DNA of 64,000 bases from Pelotomaculum terephthalicicum JT (GCF_022410535.1 NZ_JAKNBL010000009.1:1-64000); one strand, 5' to 3'; positions 32,902 to 42,158 are shown, counted from the first letter of the stretch. The notes: generated by a model from the letters alone, not told the origin. Made by a program: numbers and translations.

Positions 32902-34237
32902 GTCGTGTCACCCCTTTTTGGGCTATTGCCTTCAGCCTTTCCAGTGTGTCGTCATAATCATTATGCTCGAGCATTCCCTGCCGCAAAAAATCAATTATAC
33001 CCTGGTAGGAAGCGATGGCTTCGTCAACGCGCGGGTTTGAACCCGCCACGTAAGCCCCGATATTGATCAGATCTTCCGCCTGGCGGTAAGCCGCCAGCAG
33101 GTCACGCAGCTTCCCGGCCCGCGCCCGGTGTTCCTCCGAGGTAATGTCGGGCATCAAGCGGCTGACACTGTTCAGCACGTCCACCGCCGGGTAATGGTTG
33201 GCCGCGGCCAGCGAGCGGGACAGCACAATGTGCCCGTCCAGAATGCCGCGCACCGCGTCGGAAATCGGTTCATTCAAATCATCCCCGTCCACCAGCACCG
33301 TAAAAAAAGCCGTGATTGAGCCGGTGTCAGACATGCCCGGCCGCTCAAGCAGCCGGGGCAGCAGCGCGAACACTGAGGGAGTATAGCCTTTAGTCGCCGG
33401 CGGCTCCCCGATAGCCAGGCCGACCTCACGCTGGGCCATGGCAAACCTGGTCACCGAATCCATCATCAACAGCACGTCCTTGGCCTGATTCCGGAAATAT
33501 TCGGCGATAGCGCAGGCGACAAAGGCGCCTTTCAGGCGCACCAGCGCAGGCTGCTCCGATGTAGCCACCACAACCACCGAGCGGGCCAAGCCCTCCGGGC
33601 CGAGGTCGGTCTCGATAAAATCCAGCACCTCCCGGCCGCGCTCGCCAATCAAGGCGATCACATTAACGTCGGCGCTGCCGTACCGCGAGATCATCCCCAT
33701 TAAAGTACTCTTTCCGACCCCGCTGCCGGAGAATATGCCGATACGCTGCCCCCGGCCGCAGGTGAGAAACGCGTCCACCACCCGCACTCCGGTCGACAGC
33801 ACCTCAGATATACGTCTTCTCTTGAGCGGGTTGGGCGGACGGTTGTCCACCGGGTATTCTTCAGTAAGCCCGTTCAGAGGACCCAGACCGTCCAGGGGAT
33901 GACCCAGACCGTCCAAAACCCTGCCGAGCAGTTGTTCTCCTACTTTAACATAAAACGGCTTGCCCGTGGGAGTAACGCTGCATCCCTGGTAAATCCCCCT
34001 GAGCTCGCCAAGCGGCATCAGCAGCGTGCTTCCATCACGGAAACCGACCACTTCAGCCCTCACCGGCTCAGATTCACCCGGCACATTAATCCCGCAAACC
34101 TCTCCGATGGGAGAGTTGATTCCCTGCACTTCGACAGTGAGCCCGATTACACGGGTCACCCTGCCGGTCAGTCTAAGCAAATTGGCCTCTTTTACGCGAG
34201 ACTTCCATACCGACAGGTCTATCGGAGCACTTTCCAC
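32894..34237 (-). CDS. fliI: Flagellum-specific ATPase FliI
   Basis: 447-residue F1-beta-like ATPase that energises export. Walker A is SGSGVGKST (170-178), Walker B lies in VLLMMDSVTRFAM, catalytic Glu in IGERGREV, and the C-terminal helical domain is intact. GTG 34237 follows GAGGAGG formed by the end of fliH. Overlaps the fliJ start by eight bases. Length normal. Confidence 0.97.
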   Translation of the reverse strand: MESAPIDLSVWKSRVKEANLLRLTGRVTRVIGLTVEVQGINSPIGEVCGINVPGESEPVRAEVVGFRDGSTLLMPLGELRGIYQGCSVTPTGKPFYVKVGEQLLGRVLDGLGHPLDGLGPLNGLTEEYPVDNRPPNPLKRRRISEVLSTGVRVVDAFLTCGRGQRIGIFSGSGVGKSTLMGMISRYGSADVNVIALIGERGREVLDFIETDLGPEGLARSVVVVATSEQPALVRLKGAFVACAIAEYFRNQAKDVLLMMDSVTRFAMAQREVGLAIGEPPATKGYTPSVFALLPRLLERPGMSDTGSITAFFTVLVDGDDLNEPISDAVRGILDGHIVLSRSLAAANHYPAVDVLNSVSRLMPDITSEEHRARAGKLRDLLAAYRQAEDLINIGAYVAGSNPRVDEAIASYQGIIDFLRQGMLEHNDYDDTLERLKAIAQKGVTRHR

Positions 34238-34240
34238 AAA

Positions 34241-35068
34241 TTAGCCCTCCTCGCCATAAAGCGCCTTCAGCAACGCTTCACGCCGCGTTTCCATAGTAGC
34301 GTCCACCCGTCCATTCTCAGTTTCAATCCGGCATCCGCCCGGCTGGATCGAAGCGTCGGCAATCACCTGAAACTCCGCTTTCGCCGGCAGAATACCTCTC
34401 ATTTCTTCTTTTCTTTTTTCATACAGCGCCATTTCCGACGGGTTTATATACAGAACCACTTGGAGCCTGTCCGCTACCAGGCGAAGCGACTCCATGGCCA
34501 CATTACAAACAATTTCCGGCTCAAGAGACAGCTGCGCCGACAAGATCCTTTCGGCTATTTCCCTGGCCAGGCTGATAATACTGCCTTCAAGCGACATCAG
34601 GGTCTGGCGGCGGCTCTCTTCCGCCTGATTCATAACATCCAGCGCCGCTGCCCGGATGGCTTCGCCTTCTTCCTTCGCCTTGGCCATCCCTTCCTGGAAG
34701 CCGTCCCGATATCCCTGGTCAAACGCGGTCTTGCGCGCGTCTTGCTTGATCTGCTCGCTTTCAAGCTCCGCTTGACGGTGAACTTCCTGCTTGATCTTCT
34801 CGCCGTCAAGCCGGGCCTGTTTGATCATCTCATCCGCGGCCGCGCGGGCCGCGCTTAATGTTTCTTCGGCCTGCGCCAGGATTTCAGCGCTTAAATCCAC
34901 ATCATCCCCCGGCTTATTCTCCGGCGCCGCATGGTCTCCATTCCCGTTGCCGCTACCGTTGCCGCGGCCAAACCCGGGTTCTTCAACAATGTTGCACAAC
35001 CTGAGCGGTAAAACATGTAAAAGGCTATCCCGCACTTCAGCGCTTTTGATAATTTTATACAAGTACAT
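34241..35068 (-). CDS. fliH: Flagellar export regulator FliH
   Basis: 275 residues from ATG 35068 (GGGGTG six bases upstream; a GTG at 35077 is an alternative). FliH dimers hold FliI and dock at the C-ring. Gly/Asn-rich linker RGNGSGNGNGDH (about 32-43) precedes a long coiled coil (about 60-140) with GYRDGFQEGMAKAKEEG, and a C-terminal V-ATPase-E-like domain (about 145-275). Overlaps fliG by 14 bases. Confidence 0.93.
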   Translation of the reverse strand: MYLYKIIKSAEVRDSLLHVLPLRLCNIVEEPGFGRGNGSGNGNGDHAAPENKPGDDVDLSAEILAQAEETLSAARAAADEMIKQARLDGEKIKQEVHRQAELESEQIKQDARKTAFDQGYRDGFQEGMAKAKEEGEAIRAAALDVMNQAEESRRQTLMSLEGSIISLAREIAERILSAQLSLEPEIVCNVAMESLRLVADRLQVVLYINPSEMALYEKRKEEMRGILPAKAEFQVIADASIQPGGCRIETENGRVDATMETRREALLKALYGEEG

Positions 35069-36062
35069 CCTCGCCACCCCGCGAGATAATAATTTCGCCG
35101 CTTTCGTCGAGCTTGCGGAGGATATTCACAATCTTCTGCTGCGCTTGCTCCACTTCTCTCAAGCGCACCGGCCCCATGAATTCGATTTCTTCTTTGAGCA
35201 TTTCCGCCGCGCGCTTGGACAGGTTCTTGTAAATCCTGGTGTTCACATCCTCGCCGGCGCCGCGCATAGCCATGGCCAGGTCTTTTGAATTGACCTCCCG
35301 CAAAACTCTCTGAATGAAGTTGTCCGGGAGCATGATAATGTCTTCGAAAACAAGCATGCGTCTCTTGACTTCTTCCGCCAGCGCCGGGTCTTCTCTCTCC
35401 AGACCTTCTAAAACCACTTTTTCCGCGCTCCTGCCCACTCTGTTCAGAATATCCACCAGTGACTGGATACCGCCCACAATGGAATGGTCCTGCTGCACGA
35501 CGGAAGAAATCTTTCTTTCCAATACAGCCTCGACATCTTTGATCACATCAGGAGTCAGGCGGTCGATAATAGCGACGCGCCTGGCTATATCGCTCTGCAT
35601 GTCCGGCGGCATGGACGCCAGGATAACACCGGCCTGCTCCGGGGTAAGGTGGGCGAGAATAAGCGCCACAGTTTGCGGGTGCTCTTCACGGATGATGTTC
35701 AAAATAGATTTCGGATCGGCCTTGCGCAAGGCGTTGAAAGGAACCGCCTTCATTTCCTTGGTCAACTTGGATAGTATTTCAGAGGCTTTTTGTGCTCCGA
35801 GGGTTTTTTCAAGCAATTCCTTGGCGTAACCCATGCCACCGTGAATCAGGAACTCCCGCGCCCGGTGCAGTTCAAAAAACTCATCAAAAACAGCATACTT
35901 GATCTCAGGAGGCACTTTAATCATATTGGAAATTTCTTGAGTAAGCTGTTCAATTTCCGCATCCGCGAAACGTTGCTTCAAAACCTTGGCCGACAGGTCC
36001 GAACCCAGGGCGATCAACAGTATCGCTGCTTTTTGAATACCGGTCAGCTTGGAAAGCTGCAA
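35055..36062 (-). CDS. fliG: Flagellar motor switch protein FliG
   Basis: 335 residues from TTG 36062, which follows AGGAGG with seven-base spacing and gives MQLSKLTGIQKAAILLIALG; the ORF to 36089 only adds nine residues. The three armadillo-like domains are present, with EHPQTVALILAHLTPEQAG in the middle domain and the torque helix region IIMLPDNFIQRVLREV with conserved charged residues. Interacts with FliF, FliM and the stator. Confidence 0.96.
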   Translation of the reverse strand: MQLSKLTGIQKAAILLIALGSDLSAKVLKQRFADAEIEQLTQEISNMIKVPPEIKYAVFDEFFELHRAREFLIHGGMGYAKELLEKTLGAQKASEILSKLTKEMKAVPFNALRKADPKSILNIIREEHPQTVALILAHLTPEQAGVILASMPPDMQSDIARRVAIIDRLTPDVIKDVEAVLERKISSVVQQDHSIVGGIQSLVDILNRVGRSAEKVVLEGLEREDPALAEEVKRRMLVFEDIIMLPDNFIQRVLREVNSKDLAMAMRGAGEDVNTRIYKNLSKRAAEMLKEEIEFMGPVRLREVEQAQQKIVNILRKLDESGEIIISRGGEDVLV

Positions 36063-36073
36063 TTTGGTCCCTC

Positions 36074-37618
36074 CTAATCCCTCAACCAAAGTTTGAGAAT
36101 CTCAGCAACGTCATCCGGTTTTTCGGAAGCCATTCTCCGGATCTGCTCTTGCTTGTCATCCCGGATTTCCTGCTCCGGTTCCTTCTCCAGGATGCCAACC
36201 GGAATAAAGGTTTCTTCTATTTCTTCTTGCTCTTCCATTTGCCTTTGCGCTTCGCGGCGCCGCTTCGCTATGTACATAACCAGTAAAATAAGCAGCGCAA
36301 TCAAGATTATTGCGGCCACGGCGGCAATTATATAGAGCCGTTCCCTTTCCCTGGCGCTTTTTTCTTGAGCCGCCTCCGCTTCCATTTTTTTCTGGAGCGA
36401 ATCGTCAAACGCCATACTGCTGACATTAATCTGATCGCCGCGACTTTCATCGTACCCGATGGCGGCGGCGACGGCATCCTTGATTTTCGTCACGTCCACC
36501 GGGCTTTCCGGGTTGTCATTCACCACCACCGCCGCCGACAGGCGCTTCACTCTGCCCGGCGCCGCGGACATTGTTTCTTCTTTTGAACTCACCTGATAAT
36601 TGATGGTGTTCTCTTCCTTGCTGAAGTTGGACGAGTCGACGCTCTCTACAAAGGGAGTCGTGGTAATGTTGGAGTCGGTTCCAACCGCGCCGCCCGTCGT
36701 GCTGCCCTTCCCTGTTTCCTTGACGTTATGCTCGCTGACCTTCACATTGTCCGGATTTGTGCTGGTTGTGCTGGTGACTTGCTGCTTGCTGAAATCGAGA
36801 TCAGCGGTAACCATCGCCACGGAATTATTCTGGCCGGTGATTTTGACAAGCATTTGCTGAATCCTTTTTTCCAGCTCTTTTTCATAATCACGCTGCAGCT
36901 TTTGCTGTTCCAGAGTAGTTTTAGTGAGCACCACATCCGGGTCACTTTTAACCTGCAAGTCTTCGCTTAAGACATTTCCCATGTTGTCGATAATATGAAT
37001 ATTTTCCGGCTTGAGCCCTTCCACGCTGCCCACAAAGAGATCGCTGATCCCCTGCACCTGCTCCGGTTTCAATTCGGCCCCGGGTTTTAACGTCAATGCC
37101 ACCGAGGCTGTCGGAGTGCCCTGGTTGTCAACAAACACGCTTTTTTCGGGAAGCACCAGATGCACCCTGGCGTCCTGCACCCCGTCAAGGTGCAAAATTG
37201 TTCTAGTCAATTCTCCCTGCAGGGCCCGCTGGTAGTTTACCTGCTGGTCAAAATCGCTTTGCCCGAATTTATTCTGATCAAAAAGCTCAAACCCCTTGTT
37301 GTCGCCGCCCAGTACGCCAGTGCTGGCCAATTGGATCCTCGCTTCGTAAACCTGAGACTCCGGAACATTGATGGTTTGCCCCTGATCAGCAAGCTGGTAA
37401 GGAATCTTCAAAGTCTTTAACTCTTCTGCGATAGCTCCCGCTTCCTTCGGATCCAGTCCCGATAAAAGAGGCTCGTAATTAGGTCTTGCGGCAATCAGTC
37501 CAAGATAGATGAAGCATACCAAAACACCTACCGCAACCAGGACCGAGATTATTTTTTGATTTCGGTTTAAAGCCTGATATCTCTCCTTGACCATGGCTAA
37601 AGAGCCGCCTAGGTTCAA
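36074..37618 (-). CDS. fliF: MS-ring protein FliF
   Basis: 514-residue MS-ring subunit. TM1 about 24-44, large extracytoplasmic ring-building domains (about 50-430, with ALQGELTRTILHLDGVQDAR and KITGQNNSVAMVTADLDF), TM2 about 431-455, and a cytoplasmic C-terminus (about 456-514) whose last residues (DVAEILKLWLRD) bind FliG. TTG start behind GAGGTGG. A serine/threonine-rich stretch (about 275-320) marks the β-collar insertion. Confidence 0.96.
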   Translation of the reverse strand: MNLGGSLAMVKERYQALNRNQKIISVLVAVGVLVCFIYLGLIAARPNYEPLLSGLDPKEAGAIAEELKTLKIPYQLADQGQTINVPESQVYEARIQLASTGVLGGDNKGFELFDQNKFGQSDFDQQVNYQRALQGELTRTILHLDGVQDARVHLVLPEKSVFVDNQGTPTASVALTLKPGAELKPEQVQGISDLFVGSVEGLKPENIHIIDNMGNVLSEDLQVKSDPDVVLTKTTLEQQKLQRDYEKELEKRIQQMLVKITGQNNSVAMVTADLDFSKQQVTSTTSTNPDNVKVSEHNVKETGKGSTTGGAVGTDSNITTTPFVESVDSSNFSKEENTINYQVSSKEETMSAAPGRVKRLSAAVVVNDNPESPVDVTKIKDAVAAAIGYDESRGDQINVSSMAFDDSLQKKMEAEAAQEKSARERERLYIIAAVAAIILIALLILLVMYIAKRRREAQRQMEEQEEIEETFIPVGILEKEPEQEIRDDKQEQIRRMASEKPDDVAEILKLWLRD

Positions 37619-37668
37619 TCAAACCACCTCAAACATCCAAATGAAACGCATTATGATTAAAAAAAGTA

Positions 37669-37962
37669 CTATATCTGCATACGTGAGACTTCCTGATAAG
37701 CCTCAATCACCTTGTTTCTTACTTCAACCGCCAGCTGCATGGTCAAACTAGCTTCCTGCATGGCTATGGCAACCTGGTGAAAATCCTGAACCTCACCCGT
37801 GAGAAACTTTATCGTCAGATTGTCCGCGTTAACCTTGCTGTCATTCAATTTTTTCAGGGAGTTGTCCAGCATCTCGGCGAAAGAACTACCCCCGCTTTCC
37901 GGTTTATTCCCGGACCCCGCCGGTTGCACCGGTAAAGCCAGTCCTACGGGCGACACTTGCAT
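37669..37962 (-). CDS. fliE: Rod-MS-ring adaptor FliE
   Basis: 97-residue FliE, joining MS ring and rod. Conserved features: SFAEMLDNSLKKLNDSKVNA and the C-terminal FHQVAIAMQEASLTMQLAVE. ATG behind AAAAGGAGG. Fifteen bases after flgC. Confidence 0.95.
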   Translation of the reverse strand: MQVSPVGLALPVQPAGSGNKPESGGSSFAEMLDNSLKKLNDSKVNADNLTIKFLTGEVQDFHQVAIAMQEASLTMQLAVEVRNKVIEAYQEVSRMQI

Positions 37963-37977
37963 TTGCCTGTCCTCCTT

Positions 37978-38424
37978 TTAACCGCGGCCTATTTCCAGCG
38001 CTTTCAAGGCCATATCCTTGGCGGCGTTCAGAGCCGTCACATTCGCCTCATAAGCCCTGGTGGCGGTAATCATATTGACCATTTCATTAACAACGTTAAT
38101 ATTCGGATAAGCTACATAGCCTCTTTCGTCCGCGTCAGGATGGGTAGGCTCATAGACCAGCCTGGGCGGGTTGTTGTCTTCCAGCACCTTGGTCACCCGC
38201 ACGCCGGCGCCTTTGAAAAACGGCTGCGACGCGCCGGTTTCCTCTTCCTGCTTCAGTATCTGGGCGAACAAAGGAATCCTCCTGCGGTAAGGAGGGTTGC
38301 TCGGATCATCCGGCGTGCCGGTGGTATTCATATTCGCGATATTATTAGCGATCAAGTCCAGCCGCAATCTTTCCGCCGTAAGGCCAGAGGCGCTGATCGC
38401 AAAAGAACTGAAAAAGCCTGCCAT
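37978..38424 (-). CDS. flgC: Flagellar rod protein FlgC
   Basis: 148-residue proximal rod protein. N-terminal LRLDLIANNIANMNTTGTPD rod motif, central PYRRRIPLFAQIL, and C-terminal helix NVVNEMVNMITATRAYEANV. Normal length. It follows flgB by four bases. Confidence 0.95.
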   Translation of the reverse strand: MAGFFSSFAISASGLTAERLRLDLIANNIANMNTTGTPDDPSNPPYRRRIPLFAQILKQEEETGASQPFFKGAGVRVTKVLEDNNPPRLVYEPTHPDADERGYVAYPNINVVNEMVNMITATRAYEANVTALNAAKDMALKALEIGRG

Positions 38425-38428
38425 TTAT

Positions 38429-38833
38429 TTACCCCCTCCCCTTAATAACGTAACTCAAACCGGAATAACGGTCGCTCAGCTCTCTGGCGACCGCCTGGTA
38501 TTGCATGCTGTTAGCGGCCAGATTGGCCATTTCCTCGTCAATATCAACGTTGTTGTCATCAGTGCGCATAGTGGTAGTTTTGTTAAGCAAAACCTCCGGC
38601 TTCAGTTCGGCCAAAGAAGTTTTCCCGCCAAAATGCCTGGGGTCAGTCCTGAGCATCTCGGCAGGCTCCTTGCTCAGAGCTTTTTTTAATAAACCGTCAA
38701 ATTCCACAGAAGATTTTTTAAAACCCGGCGTATTTACGTTGGCAATATTATTAGCCATCACTCTCTGGCGCAGAGTACAGGCATCCAACTCTTTTACCAG
38801 GGCAACCATTACTTGGTTGGAAAAAAGATCCAC
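38429..38833 (-). CDS. flgB: Flagellar rod protein FlgB, first gene of the fla/che operon
   Basis: 134 residues from GTG 38833 behind TGGAGG; the longer frame to 38869 is not family-like. Rod signature RQRVMANNIANVNTPGFKKS and a C-terminal MANLAANSMQYQAVARELSD. First gene of a roughly 26-kb minus-strand operon that ends at fliY. A hairpin AATGCC-N7-GGCATT lies about 20 bases before the start and could affect translation. Confidence 0.94.
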   Translation of the reverse strand: MDLFSNQVMVALVKELDACTLRQRVMANNIANVNTPGFKKSSVEFDGLLKKALSKEPAEMLRTDPRHFGGKTSLAELKPEVLLNKTTTMRTDDNNVDIDEEMANLAANSMQYQAVARELSDRYSGLSYVIKGRG

Positions 38834-39603
38834 CTGCAAACCTCCATATATAATGCCGAAAATTGGCATTATTTTTTTCTAGCTCATGGAAAATTTTTAT
38901 AATATGAGGAACTACTTACCTAAAAATTATTTAGTGAATATTCTACATTAAAAAATTTTATCCTTCTAAAAAGGACAAAATAATACCAATTTTTTTAAAT
39001 CTTTACGCACAAATTCCTTTTATTAAGACATTTTTGCCGCCGCCGCATACAATAAATACCAACTGTCATTTTATCTCATCGCTGCCATCTTTATGGTAAA
39101 CAGTTACCATTCGCCTTATTAGTTGCCAGTCGATAATTTACGCCATAACCACCTAATATTTTTCCTTTTTTAACATCGTTCTCATCTTTTAGGTAATTTT
39201 CCCTAATTTTATCCTTCATACTTGTTATAGCAAATAAGGCGAAAGCACTAATTTTTTCTAGGACACAAGTCCTAGAATGCAATACTGTCAATGTTTATCG
39301 GCTGATATTTATTCTACTACGAACTACCCAGAATGAACAATTACTGCCAATTTTATATCAAAAATACTAATCTAGCAACCCAATTTGTCGATAAAAGTTA
39401 TAACAAGCAATGAACTGCCGAAATACATTTCCACCGAAGGTTTATCAATAATTGATAGTCAATCAATTTAATGGAACATTCGAAATCAATACAAAGGAAA
39501 TCTTATTTTTATGTCGAATATAGTTTAACAATAAGCCATTTTGAAAATTTTGTAAATTTACTGTAATATTACCTAGAAATAAGTCAGAAAGGGATGAGGA
39601 TTA
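38834..39603. other. Long AT-rich regulatory region upstream of the fla/che operon
   Basis: No confident gene. On the minus strand a weak sigma-A candidate (TTTAGG, 17 bases, TATAAA, about 38895-38924) could drive flgB. Three dyads stand out: TTTTATCCTT / AAGGACAAAA (about 38957-38981, one mismatch), ATGGTAA-ACAG-TTACCAT (39093-39110) and TTCTAGGAC-ACAA-GTCCTAGAA (39256-39277). A minus frame at 39091-39291 has no ribosome site and was not called. No sigma-28 sequence was found here, so the operon is probably read by housekeeping sigma. Confidence 0.5.
39541..39569 (+). promoter_or_regulatory. Sigma-A promoter of the 131-residue gene
   Basis: TTGAAA (39541-39546), 17-base spacer, TAATAT (39564-39569), about 35 bases before the ATG. 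Good housekeeping consensus. Confidence 0.7.
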
Positions 39604-39999
39604 ATGGATGACATCAAAGAGTTATCTGATGAGATTTTTGATTCCGCCATGGATTATCTGCCTCGCCTAATAGACGGATTATCCAGGGCGTCTGACCATT
39701 TTAAAAAAAATGAAAACCTGAATGGCTTTCAAATTTTAAGTGACGCAAATGAGGGTTTAACTTGGTTTAATGAAGTTGTCCTAGGACTGCCTGTTATACT
39801 TCCGCAGGGAGATAATGTGACAGATATCAAGACTAGCTGGCAGCCTTATATGGAAGCGCTCAATAGCATACTTGAATCAATAGAAAACAAAGACACTCAC
39901 TCCGTAGGTCAATTGCTTGAAAATGAGATAGTCCCTTTCATCCGGCTAGTTTTTGAAAAAATAAGTAACCTCAAGCCAGGAACTCAATATACACAATAA
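39604..39999 (+). CDS. Unknown acidic helical protein next to the glycosylation island
   Basis: 131 residues, family not recognised. It starts at ATG 39604 after GGGATGAGG, with its own promoter. The sequence is acidic and predicted all-helical: LPRLIDGLSRASDHFKKNEN, then GFQILSDANEGLTWFNEVVL, a Pro-rich bend (LPVILPQGD), and two further helices. The spacing of Leu/Ile residues suggests a four-helix bundle, chaperone-like in look. It stands between the fla/che operon and the legionaminate genes, converging on ptmE. A role tied to flagellar glycosylation or export is guessed only from position. Confidence 0.7.
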   Translation: MDDIKELSDEIFDSAMDYLPRLIDGLSRASDHFKKNENLNGFQILSDANEGLTWFNEVVLGLPVILPQGDNVTDIKTSWQPYMEALNSILESIENKDTHSVGQLLENEIVPFIRLVFEKISNLKPGTQYTQ

Positions 40000-40054
40000 T
40001 AATTAATCTTTAAATATTAAATAAACCTTTCAGATATTAAATAAGGGTAATTTA

Positions 40055-41119
40055 TCAGCCGCTCAATCCTATGTTGTTAAACATCTTTAATGTCATCTGG
40101 TATTCATCCCACTGCCCAATATCAAACCACTTGCCGTGATGCGGATAAATTCCCACGCTCATACCATGTGATTGAGCAGTTTCTATTAATTCCGGCATGT
40201 CTAAAGGAGTTTCTTTTTGAATATACGGCAATAAATATGGCTCTAATACGTAAATACCAGTGTTAACCAAAAAATGAAAGTTCGGTTTTTCATGTATCCA
40301 AAAGCGCTCTCCTTCCGAGTGTAAAACGCCATACGGAACCTCAAACTCCTTTAAAGCTCCGACTACGGTGATCGAATGCTGCCGTTCTTTGTGGTATTCA
40401 AGTAAATGACCGTAATCCAACTCGACAATAATGTCACAGTTAGTTAATATAAAAGTGCTGTCAACAAGACTACCGAGTAGTGAAAGGGCGCCTGCTGTTC
40501 CCAGAGGGCTTTTTTCCTGAACAAAATCCACGCTGTACGGGCGCCTGTCGTCATTAAAATAAAGACGAATTATTTCTCCTTTGTAACCCAGGCAGAGTAT
40601 AAAATGACCAAAACCCTGGTGGTTAAACCTGTCCATAATCACTTCAATAATAGGCTTATCATGTAAAGGAATCATAGGCTTCGGCAGTATTTTTGTGAAA
40701 GGATCTAAACGCGTACCCTTTCCGCCGGCCATTATTACAACATTTTCCGACCTCTCCTCAACTTGATGTAAAAATAAATCCTGCCATATTAACAATTTAA
40801 CAACCCGACCGTCGTCATCAACCAGTGGTACATGTCTAATACCGTTTTCAATCATCAATCTACGGGCAGAATCGAATGAAGAACCGATAGGAAGCACTTT
40901 AGGGCGGCTGTTCATTATTTTGGAGATAGGTTCACTTAAGTTAACCCCTTCTAGAAGCGCACGTCGCACATCACCGTCCGTTACAGTTCCGAGCAAGACG
41001 TCGCCATCATCGATAACAAGCAGTATCTGCCGGGCTGTGCGGTCCATTTGTGCAAGCGCGCTTACAATTTGCTCACCGGGTGATATATGAATTTCTTTTA
41101 GTGAATCTTCTCTTTTCAT
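40055..41119 (-). CDS. ptmE: CBS-domain nucleotidyltransferase, PtmE-like
   Basis: 354 residues: two CBS domains (about 10-118) fused to a sugar-phosphate nucleotidyltransferase (about 125-354). The NTP-binding loop is MAGGKGTRLDPFTKILPKP with AGGKGTR at 131-137 and Lys147. This architecture matches Campylobacter PtmE, reported as the glucosamine-1-phosphate guanylyltransferase feeding the GDP-linked legionaminate pathway. That function is transferred from the family and context. Last gene of the legB-ptmE operon. CBS domains may bind adenosine nucleotides and tune activity. Confidence 0.85.
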   Translation of the reverse strand: MKREDSLKEIHISPGEQIVSALAQMDRTARQILLVIDDGDVLLGTVTDGDVRRALLEGVNLSEPISKIMNSRPKVLPIGSSFDSARRLMIENGIRHVPLVDDDGRVVKLLIWQDLFLHQVEERSENVVIMAGGKGTRLDPFTKILPKPMIPLHDKPIIEVIMDRFNHQGFGHFILCLGYKGEIIRLYFNDDRRPYSVDFVQEKSPLGTAGALSLLGSLVDSTFILTNCDIIVELDYGHLLEYHKERQHSITVVGALKEFEVPYGVLHSEGERFWIHEKPNFHFLVNTGIYVLEPYLLPYIQKETPLDMPELIETAQSHGMSVGIYPHHGKWFDIGQWDEYQMTLKMFNNIGLSG

Positions 41120-41141
41120 AATATTTGAATGCTCCTTGATT

Positions 41142-42158
41142 TCAAATCATATCCCAGGTTATAACCGAATCCTTCTGAATGTCCACTCTGGCAAACCGCC
41201 CAACAATGATATTTAACATATTCGGCGGAATGCCCGTGCCGGGACGTTTTACAGTAAGCTTATTTTCTGTAATGGTTTCTCCTGCAAAAATATCATCTGC
41301 CGCAACTAGACTTCTCCTGGCGTGCCGCATAATGTCCCTTTCACTCTCACTTGGCCTTTTACGACCGTCCCCCAGAGCTTTTTCGACATTGCGGATCGCC
41401 CTAACCATTGCTACCAGTTCATCAGGTTGCACTGAAGCCTTGTGGTCCGGCCCCTCCATCCCCCTGTCCAGCGTGAAATGTTTTTCAATCACACAAGCCC
41501 CGATTGCCGCCGCCGCTATCGCAGCTTCGATACCCTCAGTGTGGTCTGAATAACCAACCGGCAAGTTGAAGGCCCGGTGCAACGTGAGCATTGCCCGCAG
41601 GTTTACTTCCCTGAACGCGGCGGGGTAACTAGATGTGCAGTGCAGAAGAATAGTATCATCCTGTCCCGCTTGCCGCAGCACATCAAGAGCCTCCTCCACC
41701 TCACCTAACGATGCCATACCCGTTGATAATATTAGCTTTTTCTTCTTGCCTGCAATGTATTTTAAGAATGAGTGATTGGTTAAATCACCTGAGCTAATTT
41801 TAAAATAGGGCACTCCCAATTCATCTAAAAAATCCACGCTTGGGAAGTCAAACGGAGTAGACAAGAACACAATACCAAGCTGGCTGCAGAAAGCCGCCAG
41901 TTCCCGAAATTCCACACGGGTCATAGCCAGGCGTCTGAGCATTTCCAATTGCGTTTCATTGCGCGCCGGCATATTTGACCGCTGGTATGCCGCCCGGCAG
42001 GCACTCTTGGCAACGAGTTCTTCCGGATTAAACATTTGAAATTTTACCGCGTCAGCCCCCGCTTTCGCAGCCACTTCAACCAGGCTCTTGGCAGTATCCA
42101 GACAGCCGTTGTGGTTAACCCCGGCTTCAGCGATAATAAAGATCCTGTCTTTTAGCAC
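41142..42158 (-). CDS. legI: Nonulosonate synthase LegI (NeuB family)
   Basis: 338-residue synthase that condenses phosphoenolpyruvate with a 6-carbon amino sugar to make a 9-carbon acid. N-terminal TIM barrel (IIAEAGVNHNG; GADAVKFQMFNPEEL; SSGDLTNHSFLKYI; GYSDHTEG; EKHFTLDRGMEGPDH) plus a C-terminal antifreeze-like SAF domain (about 280-338). Neighbours LegB/C/H/G make legionaminic acid, rather than sialic or pseudaminic acid, the likely product. It overlaps legG by seven bases. Confidence 0.9.
   Translation of the reverse strand: MLKDRIFIIAEAGVNHNGCLDTAKSLVEVAAKAGADAVKFQMFNPEELVAKSACRAAYQRSNMPARNETQLEMLRRLAMTRVEFRELAAFCSQLGIVFLSTPFDFPSVDFLDELGVPYFKISSGDLTNHSFLKYIAGKKKKLILSTGMASLGEVEEALDVLRQAGQDDTILLHCTSSYPAAFREVNLRAMLTLHRAFNLPVGYSDHTEGIEAAIAAAAIGACVIEKHFTLDRGMEGPDHKASVQPDELVAMVRAIRNVEKALGDGRKRPSESERDIMRHARRSLVAADDIFAGETITENKLTVKRPGTGIPPNMLNIIVGRFARVDIQKDSVITWDMI

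Noticed and set aside
33899-34858. 319-residue plus-strand open frame antisense to fliI/fliH
   Set aside because: Its residue pattern (many Arg, His, Gln, Phe) is that of a shadow of GC-rich coding DNA. It has no ribosome site or domain and covers two well-supported genes.
39091-39291. 66-residue minus open frame in the regulatory zone
   Set aside because: No ribosome site, TTG start, and it runs through two palindromes. It might be a decayed gene fragment but cannot be supported.
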